The position numbers and the translations under genes are program-made. Shown piece after piece: positions 24,796 through 33,237 of a stretch of DNA of 64,000 nt. The DNA is from Vibrio brasiliensis LMG 20546 (GTDB lineage: Bacteria > Pseudomonadota > Gammaproteobacteria > Enterobacterales > Vibrionaceae): positions 62,001 through 126,000 of the forward strand of contig NZ_AEVS01000071.1 of assembly GCF_000189255.1 (NCBI RefSeq). The letters run 5' to 3'. Numbering within the stretch: position 1 is the stretch's first letter; the number at the start of each line of letters is the position of its first letter. The notes beneath the pieces were generated by a model. That model searched no databases. It saw only the letters and a list, made by a program, of their open reading frames with translations, and was not told the origin of the DNA.

Positions 24796-25418
24796 ACTTT
24801 ATCGACTCTTCTTATCAATGACTGCATCCAGTATTCTATTTGGGAAAGACTTTCAATTGCTGCAAACACTTGAGGCTCTGTAAGAGAACTTCCAACACCT
24901 CGTGTGCAGAGAATTCTAGCGGACTCCAGCACATCGAATACTTCTCTATCGATTGGGACACTTAAAGCACCTAGGTTTATGCTAGAGCGTCTTGAAAAAT
25001 CAGGACGTTGTAAATATGCCAACGAGTAACATGAAGCAAAGTTTCTCATTGCCAAAAACACTGTCGATAAATCAAACTCCCGGGACAACGCCGACTCATT
25101 TATTGAGAAACATGCTGATTTGAATATTTCATAGAACTTAACACAATCAGACTCTCCATCAGAATAAGCGCTAGGGCAACCCAACTCACTCAAGAAGTTC
25201 GAGCTATCTTGTGAGAAAACTAATTTCGACTCCAGATGAAGGTGCCAAGCAAAAGGATTACCTTGTTCCCAGAGCTCTTTGATTCGGTCATACGAATAAA
25301 TTGAATAATCCGATGGATTTATGTTATCTAATTGACCTTTTGCAATGATCAACATGTCAACATCAGAACCTATGTCAATGTCACCTCTACATATAGAACC
25401 AAAAGCATAAATATGCAC
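24792..25418 (-). CDS. Nucleotidyltransferase-fold protein with HEPN-like C-terminus
   Basis: A 208-residue protein. The N-terminus holds the polymerase-beta-type nucleotidyltransferase signature GSICRGDIDIGSDVD, giving Gly7-Ser8 and Asp19/Asp21 as metal ligands. The C-terminal half is all-helical (MRNFASCYSLAYL near 130) and resembles HEPN partner domains. Such pairs occur in aminoglycoside transferases and in MNT-HEPN toxin-antitoxin systems. It lies two bases after the pentapeptide gene and overlaps the 103-residue gene. Confidence 0.72.
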   Translation of the reverse strand: MHIYAFGSICRGDIDIGSDVDMLIIAKGQLDNINPSDYSIYSYDRIKELWEQGNPFAWHLHLESKLVFSQDSSNFLSELGCPSAYSDGESDCVKFYEIFKSACFSINESALSREFDLSTVFLAMRNFASCYSLAYLQRPDFSRRSSINLGALSVPIDREVFDVLESARILCTRGVGSSLTEPQVFAAIESLSQIEYWMQSLIRRVDKV

Positions 25419-25420
25419 AA

Positions 25421-26230
25421 TTATCTCCTATTAAAACGTTTAATGATAATTGACATAAAGAAGCCAAACATGATCAGTCTTGTAGCAAATACTAGAGCTA
25501 AGAAAGCACCAGAATATTCAGATGTCCCATTTATACCAAATAAAATTTGAGGAGACTTTATAAATGATGCCCAATAATTACTAACCATATTGGGGTCACC
25601 GTAATGAATCACGTCGTGCATTGTTATTGACAGCAGAACTAAAAATACAGCCCTAAATAGCTTGTATGCGCTCTCACCATTCCCCCAAATGAAATCTAAC
25701 AGTTTGAACTCCAGCCATTCCACAAAGAGAGACGCCCTAACAAATCCCTTATATTTCTTTCTATAATACGACTCTTTTGAGCTCCAAGCCTTGTGTAGAT
25801 GAACTTCTGTAGCCTTTAACTCGATACTAATAGCTTTATTAGCAGCTTTAGCATCACCAAGCTGCTGATAGTTCGTCCGAAGAGAGCGCGCAAATTTCAA
25901 CTTTAGATTTTCAGAACTAGGACAACCACTTTCTAAAATATCTGTATCAATTTGAGTTTTTTCAAAAGTTGCATAATCGAACTTACACCCATTGAACGCA
26001 GAACCGACTAGATTGCTATTTATGAACCTACAGCCCGTAAAATCACAGGACTCAAAAGTACAGTTTCTTAGGTACGCAGCGTCAAAAATGCAATACTTGA
26101 AGTCTACATTTGTAAAAACGATGCGTAGCCCGACAAGGCGCACAAAAAGAGTGTTAGAGTAACCACTACCAACCTCTTCCTCCTTGAACATCTTGTCAGT
26201 TAGAGTTTTTCTTCGACTATCATCTAACAT
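25421..26230 (-). CDS. Pentapeptide-repeat protein with channel-like membrane helices
   Basis: A 269-residue protein. Residues 37-90 form pentapeptide repeats (A/C-x-F pattern: CIFDAAYLRNCTFESCDFTG), predicting a right-handed beta-helix. The C-terminal part has two membrane segments at about 190-208 and 245-264, ending in a basic KRFNRR. This two-helix plan resembles ion-channel-like pentapeptide proteins, though no selectivity-filter motif is seen. It is first in a tight three-gene set with the nucleotidyltransferase and small gene, which suggests a membrane effector. Confidence 0.75.
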   Translation of the reverse strand: MLDDSRRKTLTDKMFKEEEVGSGYSNTLFVRLVGLRIVFTNVDFKYCIFDAAYLRNCTFESCDFTGCRFINSNLVGSAFNGCKFDYATFEKTQIDTDILESGCPSSENLKLKFARSLRTNYQQLGDAKAANKAISIELKATEVHLHKAWSSKESYYRKKYKGFVRASLFVEWLEFKLLDFIWGNGESAYKLFRAVFLVLLSITMHDVIHYGDPNMVSNYWASFIKSPQILFGINGTSEYSGAFLALVFATRLIMFGFFMSIIIKRFNRR

Positions 26231-26265
26231 GTAATATTAACTCTCGTTTATCGATCTATCGTGCT

Positions 26266-26333
26266 GGCTAACGCTTATTAGCAGACAAAGTGCACGACTA
26301 ACTCACTTGCGGGCTGCACTTCTAGTTGCTAAA
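26266..26333 (-). repeat. Short attC-like dyad
   Basis: The minus strand reads TTTAGCAACTAGAAGTGCAG then GTGCACTTTGTCTGC and ends AAGCGTTAGCC, like an integron right core. AAGTGCA and TGCACTT can pair. It may be the attC of a lost first cassette or an attI remnant. Confidence 0.45.
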
Positions 26334-26346
26334 TATCTTCAGATAC

Positions 26347-26417
26347 TATCACACAAACCTATGAAACTAATGGATTAAGTGATTTAGAACGTGTCACTTA
26401 TCTCGCAATTAGGCGGC
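26347..26417 (-). repeat. 71-base repeat copy B
   Basis: This is the counterpart of 18878-18948 in the same orientation. It sits at the rplT-proximal end of the cassette region. On the minus strand it begins with the TAA that closes a small open frame. Confidence 0.65.
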
Positions 26418-26603
26418 AAAGTCTCTACTAATTATTGAAATAGTTCGAATGGAAGGTGACTGCATGTGAATCCAGTCAAACCTGGGGGACTTGGCAGTAG
26501 ATAAATAGTAATGAGGATACAAGCCTTTACGCTCAATGCGATATGGTTCTTTATAGAGAGTGATAAGCCCTTCACCGAGCCTTTGAAGAATTGCGGGCAT
26601 AAA

Positions 26604-26627
26604 AAAGGAGAGCCTAAGCTCTCCTTT
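26604..26627 (-). terminator. rplT operon terminator
   Basis: Ten-base arms (AAAGGAGAGC, GCTCTCCTTT) with a four-base loop and a following T-run on the minus strand close the thrS-infC-rpmI-rplT operon. Confidence 0.9.
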
Positions 26628-26652
26628 CCTTAATCCTAATAACTAACTCTAA

Positions 26653-27006
26653 TTAAAGAGCAGCTTTCGCTTTTTCAACTAGAACTGCGAATGCAGCTTT
26701 GTCGAATACCGCGATGTCAGCAAGGATCTTACGGTCGATCTCGATAGATGCTTTCTTAAGACCGTTGATGAAACGGCTGTAAGATAGACCATTTTGACGA
26801 GATGCAGCGTTGATACGTGCAATCCATAGTTGACGGAATTGACGTTTCTTGTTGCGACGGTCACGGTAAGCGTATTGACCAGCTTTAGTAACTGCTTGGA
26901 AAGCTACGCGGTAAACACGTGAACGTGCACCGTAGTAACCTTTAGCTTGTTTTAGAACTTTCTTATGACGTGCACGAGCTTGTACACCACGTTTTACGCG
27001 AGGCAT
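26653..27006 (-). CDS. rplT: 50S ribosomal protein L20
   Basis: A 117-residue ribosomal protein with the universal start [20 protein letters not shown] and very basic N-terminal tail. It binds 23S rRNA early in 50S assembly, and in E. coli it also represses rpmI-rplT translation by binding the leader. It lies 41 bases after rpmI. Sequence and gene order leave no doubt. Confidence 0.98.
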   Translation of the reverse strand: MPRVKRGVQARARHKKVLKQAKGYYGARSRVYRVAFQAVTKAGQYAYRDRRNKKRQFRQLWIARINAASRQNGLSYSRFINGLKKASIEIDRKILADIAVFDKAAFAVLVEKAKAAL

Positions 27007-27047
27007 TATGCTTCTCCTAAACTAAACGATTAATAAACTAAAAAGAA

Positions 27048-27242
27048 TTATGCGTATGGTAGCATACGAGCAACTGCAGCCACTTCACACTTAGGAAGGA
27101 TTGCATTTGGACGAAGCTGACGCTTGTTCTTAGTAGTACGCTTAGTCAGGATGTGACGTTTAGTAGCGTGCTTAAACTTAATACCACCAGCAGTTTTCTT
27201 AAAACGCTTAGCAGCACCTTTGTTGGTTTTCATCTTAGGCAT
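27048..27242 (-). CDS. rpmI: 50S ribosomal protein L35
   Basis: A 64-residue basic ribosomal protein. I start at 27242, giving the standard [19 protein letters not shown]; twelve in-frame codons further upstream are not conserved. It lies 105 bases after infC, across a strong hairpin, and upstream of rplT. Confidence 0.97.
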   Translation of the reverse strand: MPKMKTNKGAAKRFKKTAGGIKFKHATKRHILTKRTTKNKRQLRPNAILPKCEVAAVARMLPYA

Positions 27243-27295
27243 GATGAATAACTCCGCATTGTTGAGTTGTATTAACAATAGTAATTAGGGCGAAC

Positions 27296-27327
27296 AAAAC
27301 TCAGCCACCTTACGGCAGCTGAGTTTT
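27296..27327 (-). terminator. Hairpin between infC and rpmI (terminator or attenuator)
   Basis: Fully paired arms AAAACTCAGCTGCC and GGTGGCTGAGTTTT enclose a four-base loop. On the minus strand a T-rich stretch follows. It starts 21 bases after infC and should cause partial termination or stabilise the infC mRNA 3' end, since rpmI-rplT follow. Confidence 0.75.
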
Positions 27328-27347
27328 ATTACTTGCAAAGCCGTTAA

Positions 27348-27899
27348 TTACTTCTTTTTAGGGGCAAGAACCATGATCATCTGACGACCTTCGATCTTCT
27401 TAGGGAAAGATTCCACTACTGCGATTTCAACAGTGTCTTCCTTAAGACGATTTAGAACGTCAACACCGATGTCTTGGTGTGCCATTTCTCGGCCACGGAA
27501 GCGAATTGTTACCTTCACTTTGTTGCCTTCTTCAAGGAAACGCGTCAGGTTGCGTAGTTTTACCTGATAGTCTCCAATATCAGTTCCAGGACGGAATTTT
27601 ACTTCCTTAATCTGGACCTGCTTTTGCTTTTTCTTCTGCTCTTTAGCAGATTTGCTCTTCTCAAAGAGGAATTTACCGTAGTCCATTACACGACATACTG
27701 GTGGCTCAGCATTTGGACTGATTTCTACCAGATCCATACCAGCTTCTTCAGCTGCGGCTACTGCTTCTTGGATAGAAACAACACCAACTGATTCGCCATC
27801 AGCACCTGTTAAACGAACTTCACGAACGCCACGAATTTCACCGTTTAAACGATGAGCATTTTGTTTGGCCGGTACTTGGCCGCGTCTTCCGCCTTTAAT
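27348..27899 (-). CDS. infC: Translation initiation factor IF-3
   Basis: A 183-residue factor that binds the 30S subunit and checks start codons. The true start is ATT at 27899, with GGAGGAATAAACT upstream and the expected IKGGRRGQ N-terminus; no ATG or GTG gives a full-length product. The first ATG in frame would remove 54 residues. The AUU start is the known basis of IF-3 autoregulation in enterobacteria. The start lies three bases after the thrS stop, and the Shine-Dalgarno lies within the thrS end. Confidence 0.97.
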   Translation of the reverse strand: MKGGRRGQVPAKQNAHRLNGEIRGVREVRLTGADGESVGVVSIQEAVAAAEEAGMDLVEISPNAEPPVCRVMDYGKFLFEKSKSAKEQKKKQKQVQIKEVKFRPGTDIGDYQVKLRNLTRFLEEGNKVKVTIRFRGREMAHQDIGVDVLNRLKEDTVEIAVVESFPKKIEGRQMIMVLAPKKK

Positions 27900-27902
27900 A
27901 GT

Positions 27903-29831
27903 TTATTCCTCCAGATTGAGCTTACGGCTTGAGATCTCGTCTTGGATGTAAGAAATAAAGTCATCCACTTTAAACTTGCCGAGATCCTTACCTTTACGAG
28001 TACGTACTGCAATTTCGCCAGCTTCCATTTCTTGGTCGCCACAAACAAGCATAAACGGTACACGCTTCAAAGTATGTTCGCGGATTTTAAAGCCAATCTT
28101 CTCATTTCTCAAGTCCGCTTTAGCTCTAATTCCACATTTTTGTAGTTTTTGTGCCACTTCCTGAACATAATCTGACTGTTTGTCAGTGATATTCATGATT
28201 ACAGCCTGTTCTGGCGATAACCAAGTTGGGAAGAAGCCGTAGTATTCTTCAATAAGAATACCAATGAATCGTTCTAGTGAACCAAGAATAGCACGGTGAA
28301 TCATAACTGGCACTTGGCGCTCGTTATTTTCATCAACGTAAGTTGCACCCAGACGACCCGGTAGGTTGAAGTCTAGCTGAACTGTACCACATTGCCATGC
28401 ACGGTCTAGACAGTCATGTAGTGTGAATTCGATCTTAGGACCGTAGAATGCACCCTCGCCTTCTTGAATTTCGTATGGAATATCCATCGCTTCAAGAGAC
28501 TGTTTCAGTGCTTCTTCAGATTGATCCCAGATTTCATCTGAACCAACACGCTTTTCAGGACGAGTAGACAGTTTAACTACGATGTTATCGAAACCAAATG
28601 TTTGGTACGTATCGTAAACCATCTTAATACAGCTAGTTACTTCGTCTTGAATCTGGCTTTCAGTACAGAAGATGTGTGCATCATCCTGAGTGAAGCCACG
28701 AACACGCATAATGCCGTGTAGCGCGCCTGATGGCTCGTTACGGTGACATGAGCCAAACTCAGCCATACGTAGCGGCAGATCGCGGTACGACTTCAGACCC
28801 TGGTTGAAGATCTGAACGTGGCCCGGACAGTTCATTGGCTTAAGTGCGTAGTCACGGTTTTCAGAAGACGTTGTAAACATCGCTTCTGCGTATTTGTCCC
28901 AGTGACCAGAGCGTTCCCATAGAACGCGGTCCATGATAAGTGGACCTTTCACTTCCTGGTAACCGTACTCAGTTAGTTTTTCACGAACGAATACTTCCAG
29001 ATCACGGAAGATAGACCAACCATTGTGATGCCAGAACACCATACCAGGTGCTTCTTGCTGCATGTGGAACAGGTCTAGCTGCTTACCAATTTTACGGTGG
29101 TCACGCTTCGCCGCTTCTTCTAAGCGAGTTAGGTGCGCTTTAAGCGCTTTTTTGTCGTGGAATGCAGTACCGTAGATACGTTGTAGCATCTTGTTGTCAC
29201 TGTTACCACGCCAGTAAGCACCAGCTACGTTAAGTAGCGTGAAGTGCTGACAGAAACCCATATGTGGTACGTGTGGACCACGACACATATCGATGTATTC
29301 TTCATGATGGTAAAGACCCGGGCGATCGTCGCGAGCAACGTTCTCGTCCAAGATTTCCATCTTGTATGTTTCACCGCGAGCTTCAAATGCATCGCGTGCT
29401 TCCTGCCAGCTGACCTTTTTCTTGATCACTTGGTACTTAGTTTTCGCCAGCTCTTTCATACGCTTTTCAATCTTTTCAAGATCTTCTTGCGTTAGAGAGT
29501 GCTCTAAGTCGATATCGTAGTAGAAACCGTTGTCGATCGTAGGACCAATCGCCATTTTCGCTTCAGGGAAAAGTTGCTTGATCGCGTGACCTAGCAAGTG
29601 AGCACAAGAGTGGCGAACGATTTCCAGACCATCGTCTTCATCTTTAACGGTGATGATTTCAAGGCTTGCGTCTTGTTCAATAAGATCACATGCATCAACA
29701 CGGTTACCGTCAACACGGCCAGCGATGGTAGCTTTAGCTAGACCAGGACCGATAGACTGAGCGACTTCAAGAGTAGAAACTGGGTTGTCAAATTGACGCT
29801 GACTGCCGTCAGGAAGAGTAATAATAGGCAT
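27903..29831 (-). CDS. thrS: Threonyl-tRNA synthetase
   Basis: A 642-residue class II synthetase, the same length as the E. coli enzyme. The TGS domain is at 1-60, the editing domain at about 65-225 ([10 protein letters not shown] with zinc-type His residues), the catalytic core at about 240-535 (motif 2 [20 protein letters not shown]) and the anticodon-binding domain from about 540. It charges tRNA-Thr. AAGGA precedes the ATG, and a tRNA-like hairpin lies in the leader. It is first in the thrS-infC-rpmI-rplT operon. Confidence 0.98.
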   Translation of the reverse strand: MPIITLPDGSQRQFDNPVSTLEVAQSIGPGLAKATIAGRVDGNRVDACDLIEQDASLEIITVKDEDDGLEIVRHSCAHLLGHAIKQLFPEAKMAIGPTIDNGFYYDIDLEHSLTQEDLEKIEKRMKELAKTKYQVIKKKVSWQEARDAFEARGETYKMEILDENVARDDRPGLYHHEEYIDMCRGPHVPHMGFCQHFTLLNVAGAYWRGNSDNKMLQRIYGTAFHDKKALKAHLTRLEEAAKRDHRKIGKQLDLFHMQQEAPGMVFWHHNGWSIFRDLEVFVREKLTEYGYQEVKGPLIMDRVLWERSGHWDKYAEAMFTTSSENRDYALKPMNCPGHVQIFNQGLKSYRDLPLRMAEFGSCHRNEPSGALHGIMRVRGFTQDDAHIFCTESQIQDEVTSCIKMVYDTYQTFGFDNIVVKLSTRPEKRVGSDEIWDQSEEALKQSLEAMDIPYEIQEGEGAFYGPKIEFTLHDCLDRAWQCGTVQLDFNLPGRLGATYVDENNERQVPVMIHRAILGSLERFIGILIEEYYGFFPTWLSPEQAVIMNITDKQSDYVQEVAQKLQKCGIRAKADLRNEKIGFKIREHTLKRVPFMLVCGDQEMEAGEIAVRTRKGKDLGKFKVDDFISYIQDEISSRKLNLEE

Positions 29832-29850
29832 TTAACTATCCTTTACAGTG

Positions 29851-29871
29851 GTGTTGCACACCAAGCAACAC
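29851..29871 (-). promoter_or_regulatory. thrS leader operator: tRNA-Thr anticodon-arm mimic
   Basis: A seven-base perfect stem (GTGTTGC, GCAACAC) carries a seven-base loop TTGGTGT on the mRNA strand. The loop has the geometry of an anticodon loop: T at the position-33 equivalent followed by GGT, a Thr anticodon. The triplet lies at -31 to -29 from the ATG and just upstream of the Shine-Dalgarno, close to where the anticodon-like operator arm of E. coli thrS lies. ThrRS binding here should repress its own translation. Confidence 0.7.
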
Positions 29872-30039
29872 GTGTATTTAAAACGTATCTTTAACTGAAA
29901 AAACATCGAGTTAAAGACAAGAAAACTTGTCCTTTTATATGCAAATACGGATGCACAACTCAGGAACGAGCAAGCATTGTAACGGATTAGCGTGAAATAA
30001 CAATCGAAGTCACAGAAATGATTAAAAAAAGTTCGCTTT

Positions 30040-31542
30040 TTAGCCAGCCATCCAACGATTTAGCACGATTCGAGACTGCAGCACTACGTCACTTGCCAAC
30101 AGACCTATCTGACCGTCGCGCTCGGCAAGTTCATCAGCCGCCGTGCTATGAAGCAGAACACCCACTCGAGCTGCATCAAGTAGACTTAAGCCCTGACCAA
30201 TCAGAGCGGCAATAACACCTGTCAGCACGTCGCCCATGCCACCAGAAGCCATGCCCGGATTACCAGCAGAACAGACGTAGGTTTTGCCATCGCCACAAAT
30301 TAAGGTTCCGGCACCTTTTAGTACCACTACCCCACCATATTTCTGTTGTAGTGCTCTGACTGCCTTAAATCTGTCTTGCTCCACTTGCTTAACGCTGCAA
30401 TCAAGTAATCGCGCGGCTTCACCTGGATGAGGAGTAATAATGCGCTTCGGGTCAACATTGGGCGCTAAAGCGAGCAGATTCAACCCATCTGCATCGACCA
30501 CCTTGGGTTTATCGATAGTCTGAACGGATTGATAGAGGCGTTTAGCCCAATCATCAACACTAAGCCCGGGGCCAATCGCCACAACGTCTGTCTGAGCCAA
30601 AGCTTGCTCTAATACTGACTGTTGATTGTCCCATGACTGGGTCATCACTTCCGGACAACTGACTTGCAGTGCAACCGTCGAGTTAACATGGCATAAAGCG
30701 CGAATCAGTCCGGCTCCGTTACGAGCGGCTGCGCTGGCACATAATCTTATCGCTCCTGCAAATCCATTGTTCCCTCCCAAACAAAGCACACGTCCGTGAT
30801 TTCCTTTATGAGCGCTGGCTGTTCGACGCGGGAGTACCTGTCGTAGCTCATCTAAATCGAGTAACTGGCTAGAGATTTGTTCAATTTGAAGGAAAGTGTG
30901 ATCGACGCCTAAGCCAGCAAAGTGTAATTGTCCGGTGACTTCGCGCGCCTGCCCTGTGGTTAGCCCTTGTTTTACTCCAATAAAAGTCATGGTGTGTGAA
31001 GCTTTAACTGCCTGTCCCAATATACGCCCGGTATCGCTGCACAAGCCTGAAGGAATATCAATAGCTACTACAGGTAACTTTAGATGGTTAACACGCTCAA
31101 TAAGATTCTGCATCGGCATACGTACGTCGCCTTGCAGACCCGTGCCGAGCAGCCCATCAACGATCACATCCGCATCAAGTTGTTCAAGTTCAAGGCTATC
31201 TAAACAAACGAGTTCTCCGCCATTGGCCAACCACTCCTGTTTTGCTCTCAGCGCATCTCCGGACAGTTTAGACTCCTCACCGTAAAGTGCCGCCGTCACG
31301 TGTAAACCATCTTCCTTAGCAAGCCTGGCGACAATCAGACCATCACCGCCATTGTTACCACCGCCAATCAGTATTAGCAGACGTTTAGCATTGGGATATT
31401 GCAGCCTTAGTAACTGATACACGGCAGTGCCAGCACTTTGCATCAGGCTGTACATCTTTATGCCAGCTAGCTGGGCTGCTTGCTGCTCTCCGCGTTTGAC
31501 TTGTTGCCCGGTAAATAGTTGGCGAGGAAGTGTTGAACTCAT
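30040..31542 (-). CDS. nnr: Bifunctional NAD(P)H-hydrate repair enzyme
   Basis: A 500-residue fusion that repairs hydrated NAD(P)H. The N-terminal epimerase domain (about 1-215) has GGGNNGGDGLIVAR, and the C-terminal ADP-dependent dehydratase domain (about 225-490) has GPGL, TPHPGEAARLL and NPGMASGGMGDVLTG. This is the usual bacterial YjeF architecture. It is a single gene here, not linked to tsaE or amiB as in enterics. Confidence 0.95.
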   Translation of the reverse strand: MSSTLPRQLFTGQQVKRGEQQAAQLAGIKMYSLMQSAGTAVYQLLRLQYPNAKRLLILIGGGNNGGDGLIVARLAKEDGLHVTAALYGEESKLSGDALRAKQEWLANGGELVCLDSLELEQLDADVIVDGLLGTGLQGDVRMPMQNLIERVNHLKLPVVAIDIPSGLCSDTGRILGQAVKASHTMTFIGVKQGLTTGQAREVTGQLHFAGLGVDHTFLQIEQISSQLLDLDELRQVLPRRTASAHKGNHGRVLCLGGNNGFAGAIRLCASAAARNGAGLIRALCHVNSTVALQVSCPEVMTQSWDNQQSVLEQALAQTDVVAIGPGLSVDDWAKRLYQSVQTIDKPKVVDADGLNLLALAPNVDPKRIITPHPGEAARLLDCSVKQVEQDRFKAVRALQQKYGGVVVLKGAGTLICGDGKTYVCSAGNPGMASGGMGDVLTGVIAALIGQGLSLLDAARVGVLLHSTAADELAERDGQIGLLASDVVLQSRIVLNRWMAG

Positions 31543-31583
31543 AATGCGCGTCTTGTTAACAGTGGAGTCTATAGCATAAACAA

Positions 31584-31609
31584 CAACGCCAAGGCATTCC
31601 TTGGCGTTG
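31584..31609 (-). terminator. Terminator of the stressosome operon
   Basis: Eleven-base perfect arms (CAACGCCAAGG, CCTTGGCGTTG) with a four-base loop and a T-rich tail on the minus strand lie just after the last gene of the stressosome/signalling operon. Confidence 0.85.
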
Positions 31610-31617
31610 TTGGCAAT

Positions 31618-32055
31618 TTATTGATTTTTCGACACCAGAGCTTCGGCGGTGGCATCCTGAACCGAGATAAACAGGGAACGAATTTCTCCAGTCGGTGTGC
31701 GCATCGGGTTTAGCGTAATGTTCTGGTACATGTAGTCCGCTTGTTGAGTCACAGGGCGAACGTTACGGCACTTAAACAGATAAGGTCGTTGTTGCCAGGT
31801 GATGAAACTACGACAACCTAAGTCATAAACCGGTTTGGTCTTAAGCTTAAACCACTCCTGAGGTATTTCAGGGAAGAGTTCAAATAAGGATTTGCCTATC
31901 GCATCATGCGCCTGTATGCCGCTATGGTGAGTCATAAAGCCGTTCCACACTTGGACGTTGTGTTCTCTATCAAGTACAACTAATCCCAGATCGACGTTTT
32001 GCACCATGTCGACCATCCAATGGAACTGCTCAAATTCAGCTGGAAGATTTAACAT
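31618..32055 (-). CDS. Stand-alone PAS-domain protein
   Basis: A 145-residue protein that is essentially one PAS domain (LGLVVLDREHNVQVWN, GKSLFELFPEI, PTGEIRSLFISVQDATA). It has no output domain, so it must act through a partner, probably a kinase or regulator of the same operon. Its ATG overlaps the stop of the receiver-CheC gene (TAATG). Three Cys-containing stretches are present but no heme or flavin residues can be named. It is last in the operon. Confidence 0.85.
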   Translation of the reverse strand: MLNLPAEFEQFHWMVDMVQNVDLGLVVLDREHNVQVWNGFMTHHSGIQAHDAIGKSLFELFPEIPQEWFKLKTKPVYDLGCRSFITWQQRPYLFKCRNVRPVTQQADYMYQNITLNPMRTPTGEIRSLFISVQDATAEALVSKNQ

Positions 32056-33059
32056 TAAAAGTCCTCCATTAAGTAAGCTAACTTGTTATCAAGCAGCGGC
32101 AGTGATTCGTCGACAAACATAAATAACAGGTCACAACGAATAGAGGTACCATCAATGTTGTAACTGACCTCAAATGTCATGGTCTTTTTAAAAGAACCGG
32201 ACGTCGATGAGATAACAGAGTCAATTGATATATGTTGACCGAGTAGCACTGGTGAGCTTTGGAAGAATCGCACCTCAGCTTGTTTACCAAGGCCGTTAAG
32301 GAATGCACCAACCAAAATGTTGGAAACGTCCATTAACAGTTCCAACTCTTCCAGTTCTTCGCTGTCCGCCGGAACCTTCATCAGTTTTTTAAGGTCAGAG
32401 ACACTGGAATCACTGAGTAAGACCAAAGCCTCACCAGCAATGCCTTCACCGCTGAACCCCTGACAAACGCCAGATACCTGATCGTTCTCAGCCAAATCAC
32501 GCAATGCCATATGAAGTTCACTTACTTCAAATATATTGACGTTAGGCAGTGGTAGGTGAACAAATACATCAAAATGTCGCGCAAGCGCATCTGCAGCCTG
32601 ACCAATAGCAACGTTCGCCACTTCCATGTAGATATCACGTCGACGAAGGATCGGCAGGTCTATTGCAACAGGGGTAATGATTTGTGGCTTGGTGACTGGC
32701 TCCACCAGCTCCTTAAGGACACCGTTAAGGATATCTTTGTCAATCGGCTTTTGAACAAATGCCTTAGCCCCAAGAGCCATTACGCGCTCTTTCGCTTTCG
32801 GTTGAATATCACCGGATACAACCACAACTGAGATGTCGATATCCCGATTAGCGATCTCCTCTAAAGTACCAAAGCCATCAAGTTCAGGCATGGTCAGGTC
32901 AAGGAACATCAGCTTGAATTCATTTTTCTCTAACTGTTCCAGAGCATCTAAACCGTGGACAGCGAAGGTAATATCAGCATTTAACGAAGCAGGCAATGAG
33001 CGAGCCATTTGCTTTCTCGCTAAAGCGGAGTCATCGCATATAAGGACGGGAAAAGTCAT
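32055..33059 (-). CDS. Response regulator with CheC/CheX-type phosphatase domain
   Basis: A 334-residue protein starting at the ATG at 33059 with AGGTG upstream; an upstream in-frame extension of 41 codons is not like a receiver. The receiver domain (1-120) has Asp9/Asp10, phospho-acceptor Asp54 and Lys104. The rest is a CheC-like domain with the ExxN motif at Glu146/Asn149 and a second, altered motif at Asp244/Asn247. CheC proteins dephosphorylate receivers, so this could reset a phosphorelay in this operon. Confidence 0.87.
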   Translation of the reverse strand: MTFPVLICDDSALARKQMARSLPASLNADITFAVHGLDALEQLEKNEFKLMFLDLTMPELDGFGTLEEIANRDIDISVVVVSGDIQPKAKERVMALGAKAFVQKPIDKDILNGVLKELVEPVTKPQIITPVAIDLPILRRRDIYMEVANVAIGQAADALARHFDVFVHLPLPNVNIFEVSELHMALRDLAENDQVSGVCQGFSGEGIAGEALVLLSDSSVSDLKKLMKVPADSEELEELELLMDVSNILVGAFLNGLGKQAEVRFFQSSPVLLGQHISIDSVISSTSGSFKKTMTFEVSYNIDGTSIRCDLLFMFVDESLPLLDNKLAYLMEDF

Positions 33060-33237
33060 GCGTACACCTACTCCTATTTTGGTTGTAGTAATTATCACAG
33101 TGTAGCAGACCACTGAGATGCCAAATACCGCATTTTGATGCTTTATTCGCCAGTCAGTCACTAAAAAACCGTTTAAGGACAAATAATTGTAGACCGATGC
33201 ACTTACCGCTAATTCAAGTCATCGCATAGCAACAAGG

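Larger units (their letters stand above)
26231..26652. other. rplT-distal gap at the proximal end of the cassette array
   Basis: From high to low coordinates this 422-base stretch holds the rplT terminator, a 63-codon open frame of doubtful status (26409-26600), repeat copy B and a short attC-like dyad. In other vibrios the integron integrase intIA and attI lie next to rplT at this place. I find no integrase sequence here in any frame. Confidence 0.6.

Noticed and set aside
26409..26600. 63-codon minus-strand open frame after rplT
   Set aside because: It starts inside the T-run of the rplT terminator with no ribosome site and has no family resemblance. It does not match IntI integrase motifs.
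27296..27327. Simple terminator ending the operon after infC
   Set aside because: The hairpin is strong, but rpmI and rplT follow without an evident promoter, so I treat it as an attenuator or processing site rather than an operon end.
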